NCBI GenBank assembly: GCA_032334055.1
Contig: JAUOZS010000001.1
Location: 1,462,501 to 1,526,500 of the forward strand
Direction: 5' to 3'
Source: Selenomonadales bacterium 4137-cl
Lineage (GTDB): Bacteria; Bacillota; Negativicutes; Sporomusales; UBA7701
DNA: 64,000 bases
Positions 48,429 to 57,047 of the stretch are shown here, one piece after another. Below the pieces are notes generated by a model. That model was not told the DNA's origin. It saw only the letters and a program-made list of their open reading frames with translations, and did no database searches. A program made the position numbers and the translations under genes. Numbering within the stretch: position 1 is the first letter of the stretch; the number at the start of each line of letters is the position of its first letter.

Positions 48429-49700
48429 ATGAAGAAAAAAGTCCTCGTCATAGGCGGCGGCGCCGCCGGCCTGATGGCAGCCGCCAGCGCCGCCGAACAC
48501 GGCGCGGCGATAACCTTGCTCGAAAAAATGCCCGCCGTCGGACGGAAAATCCTCATAACCGGCAAAGGCCGCTGCAACGTCACCAACATCGCCGACATCA
48601 AAACCATCATCGAGAATATGCCCGGCAACGGCCCCTTCCTCTATAGCGCCCTCGCCGCCTTCTCCAACAGCGACCTGATGGCCTGGCTCGAAAAGCGCGG
48701 GGTACCGCTCAAAACCGAACGGGGCGGACGCGTATTCCCGGTCAGTGACCGGGCCGGGGATATTGTGGCCGCCTTCAGCCGCGCCCTTGACGACCTCGGC
48801 GTTTCCGTGGTGACCGGGCAAGCGGTGCGCGAAATCCGCGTCTCCGCCGGGCACGCCTGCGGAGCCGTCACCGCCGACGGACGCGAGTGGCCGGCCGAAG
48901 CCGTCGTCCTCGCCACAGGGGGTGCCTCATACCCCGGTACCGGTTCCAGCGGCGACGGCTACCGGATCGCCGCCGCCCTGGGCCATGAAATCGCCCCCCT
49001 CCGGCCGTCGCTCGTTCCGCTGGAAGTCGCCGAAGACTGGGTCGCCGACCTGCAGGGGTTGGCCCTCAGAAATGTCACCGTAACCGCCAGCGTCGGCGGC
49101 CGTAACCTCGCCGCCGAGTTCGGCGAATTGCTGTTCACCCACTTCGGCCTTTCCGGCCCCGTTATCCTTTCCCTCTCAAACCCAGTCGCGGCGGCCATCC
49201 GCGCCGGCACGGGCGGGGGAGAGGTCCTCATCGCCATCGACCTCAAGCCGGCTCTCAGCGTCGAAACTTTGGACAAGCGGCTCCAGCGCGACTTCACAAA
49301 ATTTGCCCGCAAACAATTCAAAAACTCGCTTGGCGACCTCCTGCCCGCTAGGCTTACAGACGTAATCGTCGATCTTAGCCACATCGACCCCGATAAGCCG
49401 GTCCATCAGATCACCAAAGAAGAACGGGGCCGGCTGGTTACCCTGCTCAAGCAACTAACCTTCGCGATTACCGGCACCCGGCCGCTGGCGGAAGCGATCG
49501 TTACCGCCGGTGGCATACGCACAAAAGAGATCAATCCCTCTACTATGGAATCGCGCCTTGTCGCCGGACTCTATTTTGCCGGGGAAGTCATCGACATCGA
49601 CGGCTATACCGGCGGGTTCAATCTTCAGGCGGCCTTCTCGACCGGCTATGTCGCCGGTCGGTCCGCGGGTGCGGATAATGTGGAAAACAATAACAGATAA
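48429..49700 (+). CDS. NAD(P)/FAD-dependent flavoprotein (HI0933/YhiN family)
   Basis: This 423-aa flavoprotein has an N-terminal FAD motif VLVIGGGAAGLMAAASAAEHGA and the family signature GRKILITGKGRCNVTN. The middle has LATGGASYPGTGSSGDGY. The C-terminal closure GEVIDIDGYTGGFNLQAAFSTG binds FAD. The family is widespread and its reaction is not established. It lies in a 106-bp spaced position after rluB. Confidence 0.9.
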   Translation: MKKKVLVIGGGAAGLMAAASAAEHGAAITLLEKMPAVGRKILITGKGRCNVTNIADIKTIIENMPGNGPFLYSALAAFSNSDLMAWLEKRGVPLKTERGGRVFPVSDRAGDIVAAFSRALDDLGVSVVTGQAVREIRVSAGHACGAVTADGREWPAEAVVLATGGASYPGTGSSGDGYRIAAALGHEIAPLRPSLVPLEVAEDWVADLQGLALRNVTVTASVGGRNLAAEFGELLFTHFGLSGPVILSLSNPVAAAIRAGTGGGEVLIAIDLKPALSVETLDKRLQRDFTKFARKQFKNSLGDLLPARLTDVIVDLSHIDPDKPVHQITKEERGRLVTLLKQLTFAITGTRPLAEAIVTAGGIRTKEINPSTMESRLVAGLYFAGEVIDIDGYTGGFNLQAAFSTGYVAGRSAGADNVENNNR

Positions 49701-49731
49701 TATAGCCATCCCGCCCCCCAGGGAGGCTATA
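49701..49731 (+). promoter_or_regulatory. Hairpin covering the ribosome site of the next gene
   Basis: TATAGCC (49701-49707) pairs with GGCTATA (49725-49731), and TCCC pairs with GGGA inside. The Shine-Dalgarno GGGAGG lies in the 3' arm. It starts right after the flavoprotein stop, so passing ribosomes could open it and couple translation. Confidence 0.5.
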
Positions 49732-49733
49732 AC

Positions 49734-50261
49734 GTGCGTCGCCGGAAAAAATACAACCCCTTCGAAAGCCTGGAAACCTTTCTGATCCGCCTGGCGGCCT
49801 CTTGCGTTATCGCGCTCGTGGCCGTTCAGGTGCTGGTTTATCACGACGCGCCCCGGCGCTACCTGTCGCGGGTCGACAGATTAGAGGGCGACCCCGTCAC
49901 CTGGCAAACGCCGCTAGTCGCCGGGCGGCCCCTAGTAATCAGCGAAAATGCGCCGGTCGCCAGTCGCATCAACATGCTGCGGGAGCACAGACTCATCGTC
50001 ATCCGTATCGTCCAGCCCGCAGCCGCAGATGATGTCTACCCTGTCGTCAACGGCGAACGAGCCGGCAACTTCAAGAATGGCGAAGCCGCCGTCACCGTCT
50101 ACGACGGCGACTACCTCGAAATCGACGCCAGCCGGCTGCCCGCCGCGGGGCGTTTCGTCGTCACCGTACCCGGCGGGGGACTCATAGCGCCGCTTGACGG
50201 CCTCGTCGTCGAAGGGCGGGGGGCGGCGGTGCCGATCGGCAAAGTCAAATTCAAACATTAG
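49734..50261 (+). CDS. Membrane-anchored protein, unknown
   Basis: This 175-aa protein (GTG start) has one transmembrane helix (FLIRLAASCVIALVAVQVLVY) after a basic N-terminus (MRRRKKYNPFE). An extracytoplasmic part is rich in beta strands (RINMLREHRLIVIRIVQ; VTVYDGDYLEIDASRLPAAGRFVVTV). I do not recognise the family. Its place between the flavoprotein and aroF gives no clear role. Confidence 0.65.
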   Translation: MRRRKKYNPFESLETFLIRLAASCVIALVAVQVLVYHDAPRRYLSRVDRLEGDPVTWQTPLVAGRPLVISENAPVASRINMLREHRLIVIRIVQPAAADDVYPVVNGERAGNFKNGEAAVTVYDGDYLEIDASRLPAAGRFVVTVPGGGLIAPLDGLVVEGRGAAVPIGKVKFKH

Positions 50262-50278
50262 CGCAATATTGGAGGAAA

Positions 50279-50395
50279 ATGGCGGCAGGGCGCGAAAATA
50301 ATAAAGTTATTCATAAAGAGCCACATTCGCCGGAGGTTACCGATGATCATCGTCATGAACGCTCCCACGCCGGAGCAGACAAACCGCGTCCTTGA
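50279..50395 (+). CDS. Possible small ORF overlapping the aroF start
   Basis: This is 38 codons with a perfect GGAGG 4 bp before ATG. It is His-rich in its second half and contains no Phe, Tyr or Trp, so it is not an aromatic-amino-acid attenuator peptide. It overlaps aroF by 53 bp in another frame. It could modulate aroF translation or be chance. Confidence 0.3.
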   Translation: MAAGRENNKVIHKEPHSPEVTDDHRHERSHAGADKPRP

Positions 50396-51380
50396 CAAAA
50401 TCAGGCATTGCGGCCTCGAACCGCACTGCCTCGTCGGCCGCGACAAAACAATAATCACCACTGTCGGCGACACCGAGCCAGAGCGCGGCGAACAGTTCGA
50501 ACGCCTTGCCGGCGTCGAGCGCGTCGTCTCAGTAAATACGCCTTACAAGCTGGCCAGCCGGCAGTTTCACGCCCATAACAGCGTCGTCGCCGTAAACGAT
50601 GTCCGCTTCGGCGCCGAAGCCGTGCCCGTGATCGCCGGCCCCTGCGCCGTCGAAAGCTACGAGCAGTTCCGCGAAACGGCGCTCGCGGCCAAAGACGCCG
50701 GCGCGGCGATGCTGCGGGGCGGCGCCTTCAAACCGCGTACCTCGCCCTACAGTTTTCAGGGCCTCGAAAACGAAGGCCTCAAGATTATGCAGGCCGTCGG
50801 CCGCGAAGTCGGCCTGCCGGTTGTAACCGAAGTCACCGATCCCCGCGCGGTCGGCCTCGTGTCCGAATTCGCCGATATGCTGCAGATCGGCGCCCGCAAT
50901 ATGCAGAATTTCGCCCTGCTTAAGGAAGTGGCGCTGGCCGGCCGGCCGGTGCTGCTGAAACGGGGTGTCGCCGCCACCATCGAGGAATGGCTCATGGCAG
51001 CGGAATACCTGCTCTCCGGCGGCAGCAGCGAAGTCGTTCTCTGCGAGCGCGGTATCCGAACCTACGAAAATTACACTCGCAACACCCTCGACCTGTCGGC
51101 TGTGCCGCTTGTCAAGCATCTCAGCCACCTTCCGGTTGTCGTCGATCCCAGCCACGGAACAGGCAACTGGCGACTCGTCGGCCCGATGGCACGGGCGGCG
51201 GTCGCCGCAGGCGCCGACGGTTTGATAATCGAAATCCACCCCTGGCCCGAAGAAGCGATGTCCGACGGTCCCCAGTCCCTCACCCTGGCCAATTTCCGCC
51301 AGCTGACCCGCGAACTCGCCAAGGTGGCGGCTGCCGTCGGCCGGACCATCAACCACGGAAAGGGTGGAGCACAGCGATGA
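50343..51380 (+). CDS. aroF: 3-deoxy-7-phosphoheptulonate synthase
   Basis: This 345-aa type I-beta DAHP synthase condenses PEP and erythrose-4-phosphate, the first step of the shikimate pathway. It has an N-terminal ferredoxin-like regulatory domain (residues 1-70, IIVMNAPTPEQTNRVLDKI). A KDO/DAHP barrel follows, with VIAGPCAVES, GGAFKPRTSPYSFQG, IGARNMQN, LLKRG, RGIRTYENYTRNTLDL and VVDPSHGTG. It overlaps aroA by 4 bp. Confidence 0.95.
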   Translation: MIIVMNAPTPEQTNRVLDKIRHCGLEPHCLVGRDKTIITTVGDTEPERGEQFERLAGVERVVSVNTPYKLASRQFHAHNSVVAVNDVRFGAEAVPVIAGPCAVESYEQFRETALAAKDAGAAMLRGGAFKPRTSPYSFQGLENEGLKIMQAVGREVGLPVVTEVTDPRAVGLVSEFADMLQIGARNMQNFALLKEVALAGRPVLLKRGVAATIEEWLMAAEYLLSGGSSEVVLCERGIRTYENYTRNTLDLSAVPLVKHLSHLPVVVDPSHGTGNWRLVGPMARAAVAAGADGLIIEIHPWPEEAMSDGPQSLTLANFRQLTRELAKVAAAVGRTINHGKGGAQR

Positions 51381-52684
51381 AAGAAGTAGTAAAACCCGCC
51401 AGGAAACTGGCGGGGGAAATAGCCGTTCCCGGCGACAAATCCATTTCTCACCGTAGCGTCATGCTTGCCGGACTGGCCGACAGCCCGGTCACAATCTGTA
51501 ATTTCCTCGCCTCCGCCGACTGTCTTTCCACCGTCGCCTGCATGCAAGCCTTGGGCGTCAAAGTAGATCGGCCGGGTGAAGACGAGCTTGCGATATTGGG
51601 CAATGGTCTCTACGGTTTAAGCGAACCGGAGGAAGTTCTCGATGCCGGCAACTCCGGCACCACCATCAGGCTGCTGACCGGCATCCTCGCCGGCCAGCCC
51701 TTCTTCAGCGTTCTTTCCGGGGACGGGTCTCTCCGCCGCCGCCCCATGGCCCGCGTCATCACCCCTTTGTCCAAAATGGGCTGCCGCATATACGGGCGTG
51801 AAGGGTCCCGCTACGCTCCCCTGGCCATCGTTCCCGCCGACGGCATCCACGGCATCGACTACACCATGCCGGTAGCTAGCGCCCAAGTCAAATCCGCCCT
51901 GCTGTTCGCCGGCATGTTCGCCGACGGTCCCACCCGCATAACAGAACCGTATATCTCCCGCGACCACAGTGAGCGCATGCTCCAAACCTTCGGCGCGAAA
52001 GTCACTCGCAGCGGCCTCATCGTTAAAATCGCGCCGGTGCAGGAACTATCCGCCCCCCGAACCATCGACGTCCCCGGCGATATAAGCTCGGCGGCTTTCT
52101 GGCTAGTCGCCGCCACCATCATACCCGGCAGCCGCCTCCGCCTGACCAATGTCGGCATCAATCCAACCCGCACCGGCATCATCGACATCCTCCGGCGGAT
52201 GGGCGCCGACATCGAGATAACCAACCAGCGTCAGGCCGGCGAAGAGCCGGTGGCCGACCTCGTCGTCTCCGCGGCCGAACTGAGCGGCACCACAGTGGAA
52301 GGAGAGATCATCCCGCGGCTCATCGACGAGATCCCCGTCCTGGCCGTCGCCGCCTTGTTCGCTAAAGGCCGGACAGTCATCAGCGGCGCCGAAGAACTGC
52401 GCGTCAAGGAGACCGACCGGCTCAAGGCGATTACCCTCGAACTCGCTAAAATGGGCGCGCGAATCGAAGAAACGGTCGACGGGCTTATCATCGACGGACC
52501 ACAGCGACTTGAAGCCGCCGTCTGCCAATCCCACGACGACCATCGCATGGCCATGGCCCTTGCCATCGCCGGCCTGGCAGCCGGCGGAGTCGAAATAGAA
52601 GAGGCCGCCTGCGTGGCCATATCATATCCTCGCTTCTTTGCGCACATCGCGGCACTTCAGGAAGCAGCCGGAGGCTCCCGATGA
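51377..52684 (+). CDS. aroA: 3-phosphoshikimate 1-carboxyvinyltransferase (EPSP synthase)
   Basis: This 435-aa enzyme adds enolpyruvate to shikimate-3-phosphate. Signatures seen are GDKSISHRSVMLAG (residues 19-32), LDAGNSGTTIRLLTGILAG, GDGSLRRRPMARVI and the C-terminal RVKETDRLKAI and DDHRMAMALAIAGL. The ATG overlaps the aroF stop (ATGA). The next gene, cmk, again overlaps by 4 bp. Confidence 0.96.
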   Translation: MKEVVKPARKLAGEIAVPGDKSISHRSVMLAGLADSPVTICNFLASADCLSTVACMQALGVKVDRPGEDELAILGNGLYGLSEPEEVLDAGNSGTTIRLLTGILAGQPFFSVLSGDGSLRRRPMARVITPLSKMGCRIYGREGSRYAPLAIVPADGIHGIDYTMPVASAQVKSALLFAGMFADGPTRITEPYISRDHSERMLQTFGAKVTRSGLIVKIAPVQELSAPRTIDVPGDISSAAFWLVAATIIPGSRLRLTNVGINPTRTGIIDILRRMGADIEITNQRQAGEEPVADLVVSAAELSGTTVEGEIIPRLIDEIPVLAVAALFAKGRTVISGAEELRVKETDRLKAITLELAKMGARIEETVDGLIIDGPQRLEAAVCQSHDDHRMAMALAIAGLAAGGVEIEEAACVAISYPRFFAHIAALQEAAGGSR

Positions 52685-53358
52685 AAAAACTCATCATCGC
52701 CATCGACGGCCCGGCAGGAGCGGGCAAAAGCACCGTCGCCAGGCTTGTTGCCGAACGCCTCGGCTACACCTACATCGACACCGGCGCCATGTACCGTGCC
52801 GTCACCTGGGATACCATGCGGCGCGGCATCCCCGCGGAAAATGCCGAAAAAGTCGCCGCCGTAGCCCGCGCCATCAACCTTCACCTCGCCACCGTCGCCG
52901 GCAAAACCCTCGTCAAAGTGGACGACACCGACATCACCGACGCCATTCGAACCCCGGAAGTATCCCGCCAGGTGGCGGAGATATCGAAGAACGGCGGCGT
53001 GCGCGAAGCCATGGTCCACCTCCAGCGGCAAATGGCCGGCCTCGGCGGCGTCGTCATGGATGGCCGCGACATCGGCACACATGTCTTGCCCGGCGCAGAC
53101 ATAAAGATATTCTTAACAGCGTCCATTGCCGAACGGGCTCTACGCCGCTGGCGCGAACTGACCGACAAGGGTTTGGCCGTCGACCTGGCGGAACTTCGGG
53201 CGGAAATCGCCTGCCGCGACAAAGCCGACTGCGAACGGGAAATCGCCCCGCTAGTCCAGGCCGCCGATGCGGCCTTGGTCGACACAACCGATCTCACCAT
53301 CCCCCAGGCGGTGGAAAAAATACTTGAGCTTTGCGAGGCGAGGACCAGTGTTTTATAG
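52681..53358 (+). CDS. cmk: Cytidylate kinase
   Basis: This 225-aa kinase phosphorylates CMP/dCMP. The P-loop GPAGAGKST lies at residues 10-18 after MKKLIIAID. DTGAMYRAVTW and the MDGRDIGTHVLP and RRWRELTDKG regions are typical. It overlaps aroA by 4 bp and plsC by 11 bp, so aroF-aroA-cmk-plsC is one operon. Confidence 0.95.
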   Translation: MKKLIIAIDGPAGAGKSTVARLVAERLGYTYIDTGAMYRAVTWDTMRRGIPAENAEKVAAVARAINLHLATVAGKTLVKVDDTDITDAIRTPEVSRQVAEISKNGGVREAMVHLQRQMAGLGGVVMDGRDIGTHVLPGADIKIFLTASIAERALRRWRELTDKGLAVDLAELRAEIACRDKADCEREIAPLVQAADAALVDTTDLTIPQAVEKILELCEARTSVL

Positions 53359-53953
53359 CCTCCTGCGGTGCCTAGTGCGGGCCATCCTCTACACATTCTT
53401 CCGTTTCCGCGTCAACGGCATCGAAAACATCCCCCCCGCCGGCGGCGTGATTATCGCCCCCAACCACATCAGTAACTTCGACCCGCCCGTCATCGGCTGC
53501 GCCCTGCCTGACAGCCGCCGAATCCGCTTTATGGCCAAGACCCAGCTTTTTCGAAACCCGGTCGTCCGTTGGGTGGTCACCGCCCTGGGCGCTTTTCCCG
53601 TCCGCCGCGGCATGGCCGACCGTACCGCCATCCGCACCGCTCTTGCCCTCCTCGAACAAGGTGAAACGGTCGGCATCTTTCCGGAGGGGACCCGCAGTAA
53701 AACCGGCGCCCTTGGACGCGCTGAGCCCGGCCTCGGCATGATAGCCGTCAAAGCCGGCGTTCCCGTAGTGCCGGTGGCGGTAACCGGCACTAACAAATTT
53801 TTCCGCAATGGCCAAATATTCCCGCGGTTCACGGTCTCTTTCGCCGCCCCGATAATCGTACCCCCCGGCAGGTCAGACAAGGAAGCCGTCGAATATATAA
53901 ACGAACAAGTAATCGGCGAGATAGCCAGGATACTGGCTAAAGAAGGAGGCTGA
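53348..53953 (+). CDS. plsC: 1-acyl-sn-glycerol-3-phosphate acyltransferase
   Basis: This 201-aa membrane enzyme makes phosphatidic acid. The catalytic NHISNFD (H40-D45) follows a hydrophobic N-terminus (LVRAILYTFFRF). FPEGTRSKTG is the glycerol-phosphate motif, and VPVVPVAVTGTNK is also typical. The GTG at 53348 overlaps the end of cmk. In many Firmicutes cmk-plsC-ispH are neighbours; here ispH is about 9.3 kb further on. Confidence 0.92.
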   Translation: MFYSLLRCLVRAILYTFFRFRVNGIENIPPAGGVIIAPNHISNFDPPVIGCALPDSRRIRFMAKTQLFRNPVVRWVVTALGAFPVRRGMADRTAIRTALALLEQGETVGIFPEGTRSKTGALGRAEPGLGMIAVKAGVPVVPVAVTGTNKFFRNGQIFPRFTVSFAAPIIVPPGRSDKEAVEYINEQVIGEIARILAKEGG

Positions 53954-53958
53954 ATGCC

Positions 53959-55656
53959 GTGCAGGACAATCTGTCGATAGTGCTTGTACAGCGCATAGCC
54001 ATAATTGCCGTCGTCGCCTACGTCTTTTCCCATACCAGAGCCTTTCGCCTCATGTTCAAAGAACAGAGCACATACCGCGAACAAGCCGTCCTCATAATAT
54101 TCTTTTCCTCGATCTCCATCGCCGGTACCTATCTCGGTATTCCGCTCGACGACGCCATCGCCAACGTCCGCGACACCGGCACCGTCGTCGCCGGCCTGCT
54201 CGGCGGCCCCCTCGTAGGCACCGTCACCGGCCTGATCGCCGGCATTCACCGCATAACCCTCGGCGGCTTTACCGGCGAAGCCTGCGGCGTTGCCACCATC
54301 GTCGGCGGCATCATCTCCGGCTACATCCATCACCGCATGCGGCCCAAAACACCTGACTGGATCGTGGGCGTCGTTACCGGCGTAGCGGTCATTCTCTTCA
54401 GCATGGGCCTCATTATTTACATGAGCAAACCCTATCCTGCCGCCAGGGCCCTCGCTGCCAACGTCGCTTTGCCCATGTCGCTCGCCAACGCCATCGGCAT
54501 ATCCGTATTCATGATCATCATCCACAACGCCCGCGAACATCAGACCCGCATCGGCGCCCTTCAGACCCACAAAGCCCTGCGGATCGCGAACGCGGCCCTG
54601 CCATACTTCCGCCAGGGTCTCAACCAGGTTTCGGCGGAAAAAGTGGCCACAACCATCCGCGGCATGACCTCGGCGGCGGCTGTTGCCATCACAAACCGCG
54701 AACGGGTCCTCGCCCACGTCGGACTCGGCGAAGACCACCACCTTCCCGCAAACCTCCTCATGACCAACGCCACCAAATCCTGCCTCGAAACCGGCCAGGT
54801 CACCGTTGCCCAGCGCGCCAGCGAGATCGGCTGTTGCGAAGAAGGGTGCCCCCTAAAATCCGCCGTCGTCGTCCCGCTCCACTGCCGCGACGAAATCGTC
54901 GGCACCCTCAAGCTATACTACGCCCGCGAGGAAGCTATGACCGCCCTCGACATCGAATTCGCCCAGGGCCTGGGACAAATATTCTGCACCCAGCTCGAAC
55001 TCGCAAACCTCGAAAAGATGGCCGAGCTGGCCGCCAAGGCCGAATTGAAGGCCCTGCGCGCCCAGATAAACCCTCATTTCCTCTTCAACGCCCTCAACAC
55101 CATCGTATCCCTCTGCCGCACCAACCCCGAAGAGGCGCGCAGCCTCATCATCGAGCTCAGCGACTTCTTCCGCCGCAGCCTCAAAACATCGCGCGATTTC
55201 GTCACCCTCAAAGAAGAACTCGAGCACGTCGAATCCTACCTCACGCTCGAAAAAGCTCGGTTTGGGCCGCGGCTCACCATTGTCAGGACCATCGACGACG
55301 AAGCCCTCAACGTCCAGATACCCACCTTCACCATCCAACCGTTGGTCGAGAACGCCGTTAAACACGGCCTGCTTGCCCAGGAAACGGGGGGGACGGTCAA
55401 CATAACCGCCCGCCGCAACGGCAATTCCGTCGATATCGTCATCGCCGACGACGGGGCCGGCATCTCCCGCTCCACCCTCGCCCAGGTACTCGTAACCGGC
55501 TTCGGCAAAGGGGCCGGCGTCGGCCTGTCCAACGTAAACGAGCGGCTGAAAAACATCTACGGCCCGAAGCACGCGCTCGTCATCGAAAGCGTGGAAGGGC
55601 AGGGGACCACAGTCAGCCTCAGCATACCCGCCACCGCCAGGGGGGTGGTCGCATGA
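53959..55656 (+). CDS. LytS/YpdA/BtsS-type sensor histidine kinase
   Basis: This 565-aa sensor has a 5-7 helix LytS-type membrane domain in residues 1-190 (GTVVAGLLGGPLVGTVTGLIAGIHR is the conserved loop). A GAF-like domain lies at about 200-345 (SAAAVAITNRERVLAH; CPLKSAVVVPLHC). The His_kinase block has the phospho-acceptor H373 in INPHFLFNALNTIVSL, followed by an ATPase domain with VENAVKHG and GVGLSNVNERL. In E. coli, close relatives sense pyruvate. It overlaps its regulator by 4 bp and lies upstream of three cstA-family genes. Confidence 0.9.
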   Translation: MQDNLSIVLVQRIAIIAVVAYVFSHTRAFRLMFKEQSTYREQAVLIIFFSSISIAGTYLGIPLDDAIANVRDTGTVVAGLLGGPLVGTVTGLIAGIHRITLGGFTGEACGVATIVGGIISGYIHHRMRPKTPDWIVGVVTGVAVILFSMGLIIYMSKPYPAARALAANVALPMSLANAIGISVFMIIIHNAREHQTRIGALQTHKALRIANAALPYFRQGLNQVSAEKVATTIRGMTSAAAVAITNRERVLAHVGLGEDHHLPANLLMTNATKSCLETGQVTVAQRASEIGCCEEGCPLKSAVVVPLHCRDEIVGTLKLYYAREEAMTALDIEFAQGLGQIFCTQLELANLEKMAELAAKAELKALRAQINPHFLFNALNTIVSLCRTNPEEARSLIIELSDFFRRSLKTSRDFVTLKEELEHVESYLTLEKARFGPRLTIVRTIDDEALNVQIPTFTIQPLVENAVKHGLLAQETGGTVNITARRNGNSVDIVIADDGAGISRSTLAQVLVTGFGKGAGVGLSNVNERLKNIYGPKHALVIESVEGQGTTVSLSIPATARGVVA

Positions 55657-56420
55657 CGGCAGCCATCATCCGCGCCATGGTCATCGACGACGAAGAACCG
55701 GCCCGCAGTGAACTCCGTTACCTCCTCGAACAACACCCCGACGTTTGCATCGTTTACGAAACCGGCACCTTCCAGGACGCTCTCGCCGCCCTTCGCCAGA
55801 CCAGACCTCATCTAGTCTTTCTTGATATCGAAATGCCGGGTATGAACGGCATCATCCTCGCCGAGAAAATTCAGGAAATCCTTCAGCCCCTGATCGTATT
55901 CGCCACCGCCCACGAGGAATTCGCGCACAAAGCCTTCGAACTCAACGCCGCCGACTACCTGCTCAAACCGTTCGCCCCCAAACGCGTCGCCCAATGCATC
56001 GAAAAAGTGCGTTCCCTGCTCAGCACCCGCGCCCCCGTCCCGGTCATCGGCAAAACCGGCGGCGATTTACCCCACCCCGGCGCGTGCCGGCAAAAGCTCG
56101 CCATCGAGCAGAACGGCAAAGCCCAAATCATCAACACCGCCGACATAATTGCCGCCACCAGCTCAGAAGGCCAGATAACGATCTACTGCGCCGCCAAAAC
56201 CTATCAAGTCAACATGACCCTTCAGGATCTTCAGGCTAGGCTTGACGAAAGCCAGTTCTTCCGCAGCCATCGCGGTTACCTTGTCAACATCGAAAAAATC
56301 CGCGAAGTCATCCCCTGGTTCAACGGCACCTACAACCTCGTCATGGACGGCCTGGCGAGCGTAGAAATTCCCGTAAGCCGCCAACAGGCGCCTAAATTGA
56401 AAAAAATGTTCGGATTGTAA
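55653..56420 (+). CDS. LytTR response regulator (YpdB/BtsR-like)
   Basis: This 255-aa regulator has a receiver domain with phospho-acceptor D58 (LVFLDIEMPGMNG) and conserved K in LLKPF. The C-terminal LytTR DNA-binding domain (residues 155-255) has FFRSHRGYLVNIEKIREV. It is the partner of the overlapping kinase. The direct repeat GCATTTCAT found 5 bp after its stop codon matches the published YpdB site as I remember it. Confidence 0.9.
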   Translation: MTAAIIRAMVIDDEEPARSELRYLLEQHPDVCIVYETGTFQDALAALRQTRPHLVFLDIEMPGMNGIILAEKIQEILQPLIVFATAHEEFAHKAFELNAADYLLKPFAPKRVAQCIEKVRSLLSTRAPVPVIGKTGGDLPHPGACRQKLAIEQNGKAQIINTADIIAATSSEGQITIYCAAKTYQVNMTLQDLQARLDESQFFRSHRGYLVNIEKIREVIPWFNGTYNLVMDGLASVEIPVSRQQAPKLKKMFGL

Positions 56421-56424
56421 GAAA

Positions 56425-56455
56425 AGCATTTCATCCGATGAAATGTGCATTTCAT
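56425..56455 (+). promoter_or_regulatory. Putative LytTR (YpdB-type) binding site
   Basis: AGCATTTCAT (56425-56434) and TGCATTTCAT (56446-56455) are direct repeats with an 11-bp spacer, giving 21-bp centre-to-centre spacing. From memory, E. coli YpdB binds two GGCATTTCAT repeats separated by 11 bp. The site ends 32 bp before the start of the -35 box of the promoter at 56487. It overlaps the terminator hairpin. Confidence 0.7.
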
Positions 56456-56467
56456 CGGTATTTTTTT
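56435..56467 (+). terminator. Terminator after the response regulator gene
   Basis: CCGATGAAATG/CATTTCATCGG with a 2-base loop, then TA and seven T. The 3' arm is also the second regulator repeat. Confidence 0.75.
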
Positions 56468-56486
56468 GCCGTTTATCGGGATAAAC

Positions 56487-56516
56487 TTGCTGATCGGCCT
56501 TTAAGAAAGTTATTAT
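56487..56516 (+). promoter_or_regulatory. Promoter of the first small gene-cstA unit
   Basis: TTGCTG (56487-56492) and TATTAT (56511-56516) with an 18-bp spacer; a shifted TATAAT lies at 56514-56519. The flanking blocks GGGATAAACTTGC and GAAAGTTAT recur at the same 27-bp spacing upstream of the second unit. Confidence 0.6.
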
Positions 56517-56564
56517 AATTATGTAAATAAACTAACAATTTATATTACAACTATGAGGTGGAAG

Positions 56565-57014
56565 ATGGAAAAAACTGTTCAGGACCGTTTGGTTGACCTT
56601 CCCGTGTTTTGGCAGGAAGTAGGTTTCGAACCTTGGTCCTGGAACGGGTTTGAGGGAATGAAACGCCGCGTTACCTTCAGGAAAGGCTCGCTGCTCGGCG
56701 AAGTCGCCCGCTACTACGCGGACGACTATATCGTCTGGCCTTTGCCGGCTCCTGGCGGCGATAAAACGATCCTCGAAAAGTGGCGGCCGGCGGACGAGGT
56801 AATGAGCCACCGCGTTCTCCTTCTTGACGGCCGGGCAAGCGGCAAGCCGCACAAAAAATACTTTCTCCTCGGTTTCCGGGGGTGGGTCGAGGTACTGTCA
56901 TATCGTCTGGGCGACCCTGACGTGGACGGTTTTCACGACCTCATTTTCCTTGTGAATAAAGCCCGGGAATATGTTCTTAAGGCGGAAGGGGGGGAGCAGG
57001 TAAAACAAGAGTAA
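56565..57014 (+). CDS. CstA-linked unknown protein, copy 1
   Basis: This is 149 aa from the ATG at 56565, which follows GAGGTGG; the ATG at 56553 overlaps that site. It shares with copy 2 the strings WQEVGFEPW, EGMKRRVTFRKGSLLGEVARYY, LEKWRPADEVMSHR and FLGFRGW-like blocks. It has no signal peptide or membrane helix and ends in a charged helix. It lies 33 bp before cstA. It is not similar to YbdD/YjiX, the small proteins next to cstA in E. coli. Function unknown; a cytosolic partner or regulator of the transporter is an inference. Confidence 0.75.
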   Translation: MEKTVQDRLVDLPVFWQEVGFEPWSWNGFEGMKRRVTFRKGSLLGEVARYYADDYIVWPLPAPGGDKTILEKWRPADEVMSHRVLLLDGRASGKPHKKYFLLGFRGWVEVLSYRLGDPDVDGFHDLIFLVNKAREYVLKAEGGEQVKQE

Positions 57015-57047
57015 GGCGATCAATTCTTGTAGAGAGGTGATTTTCAA

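Noticed and set aside
50987..51376. A 130-codon N-terminal extension of aroA
   Set aside because: It overlaps aroF in another frame and is Arg/Pro-rich. The ATG at 51377 gives a standard EPSP synthase.
56427..56458. A riboswitch-like antiterminator formed by the first repeat and the terminator arm
   Set aside because: The first and second arms are separated by one base, too little for a hairpin loop. The 21-bp period fits DNA binding better.
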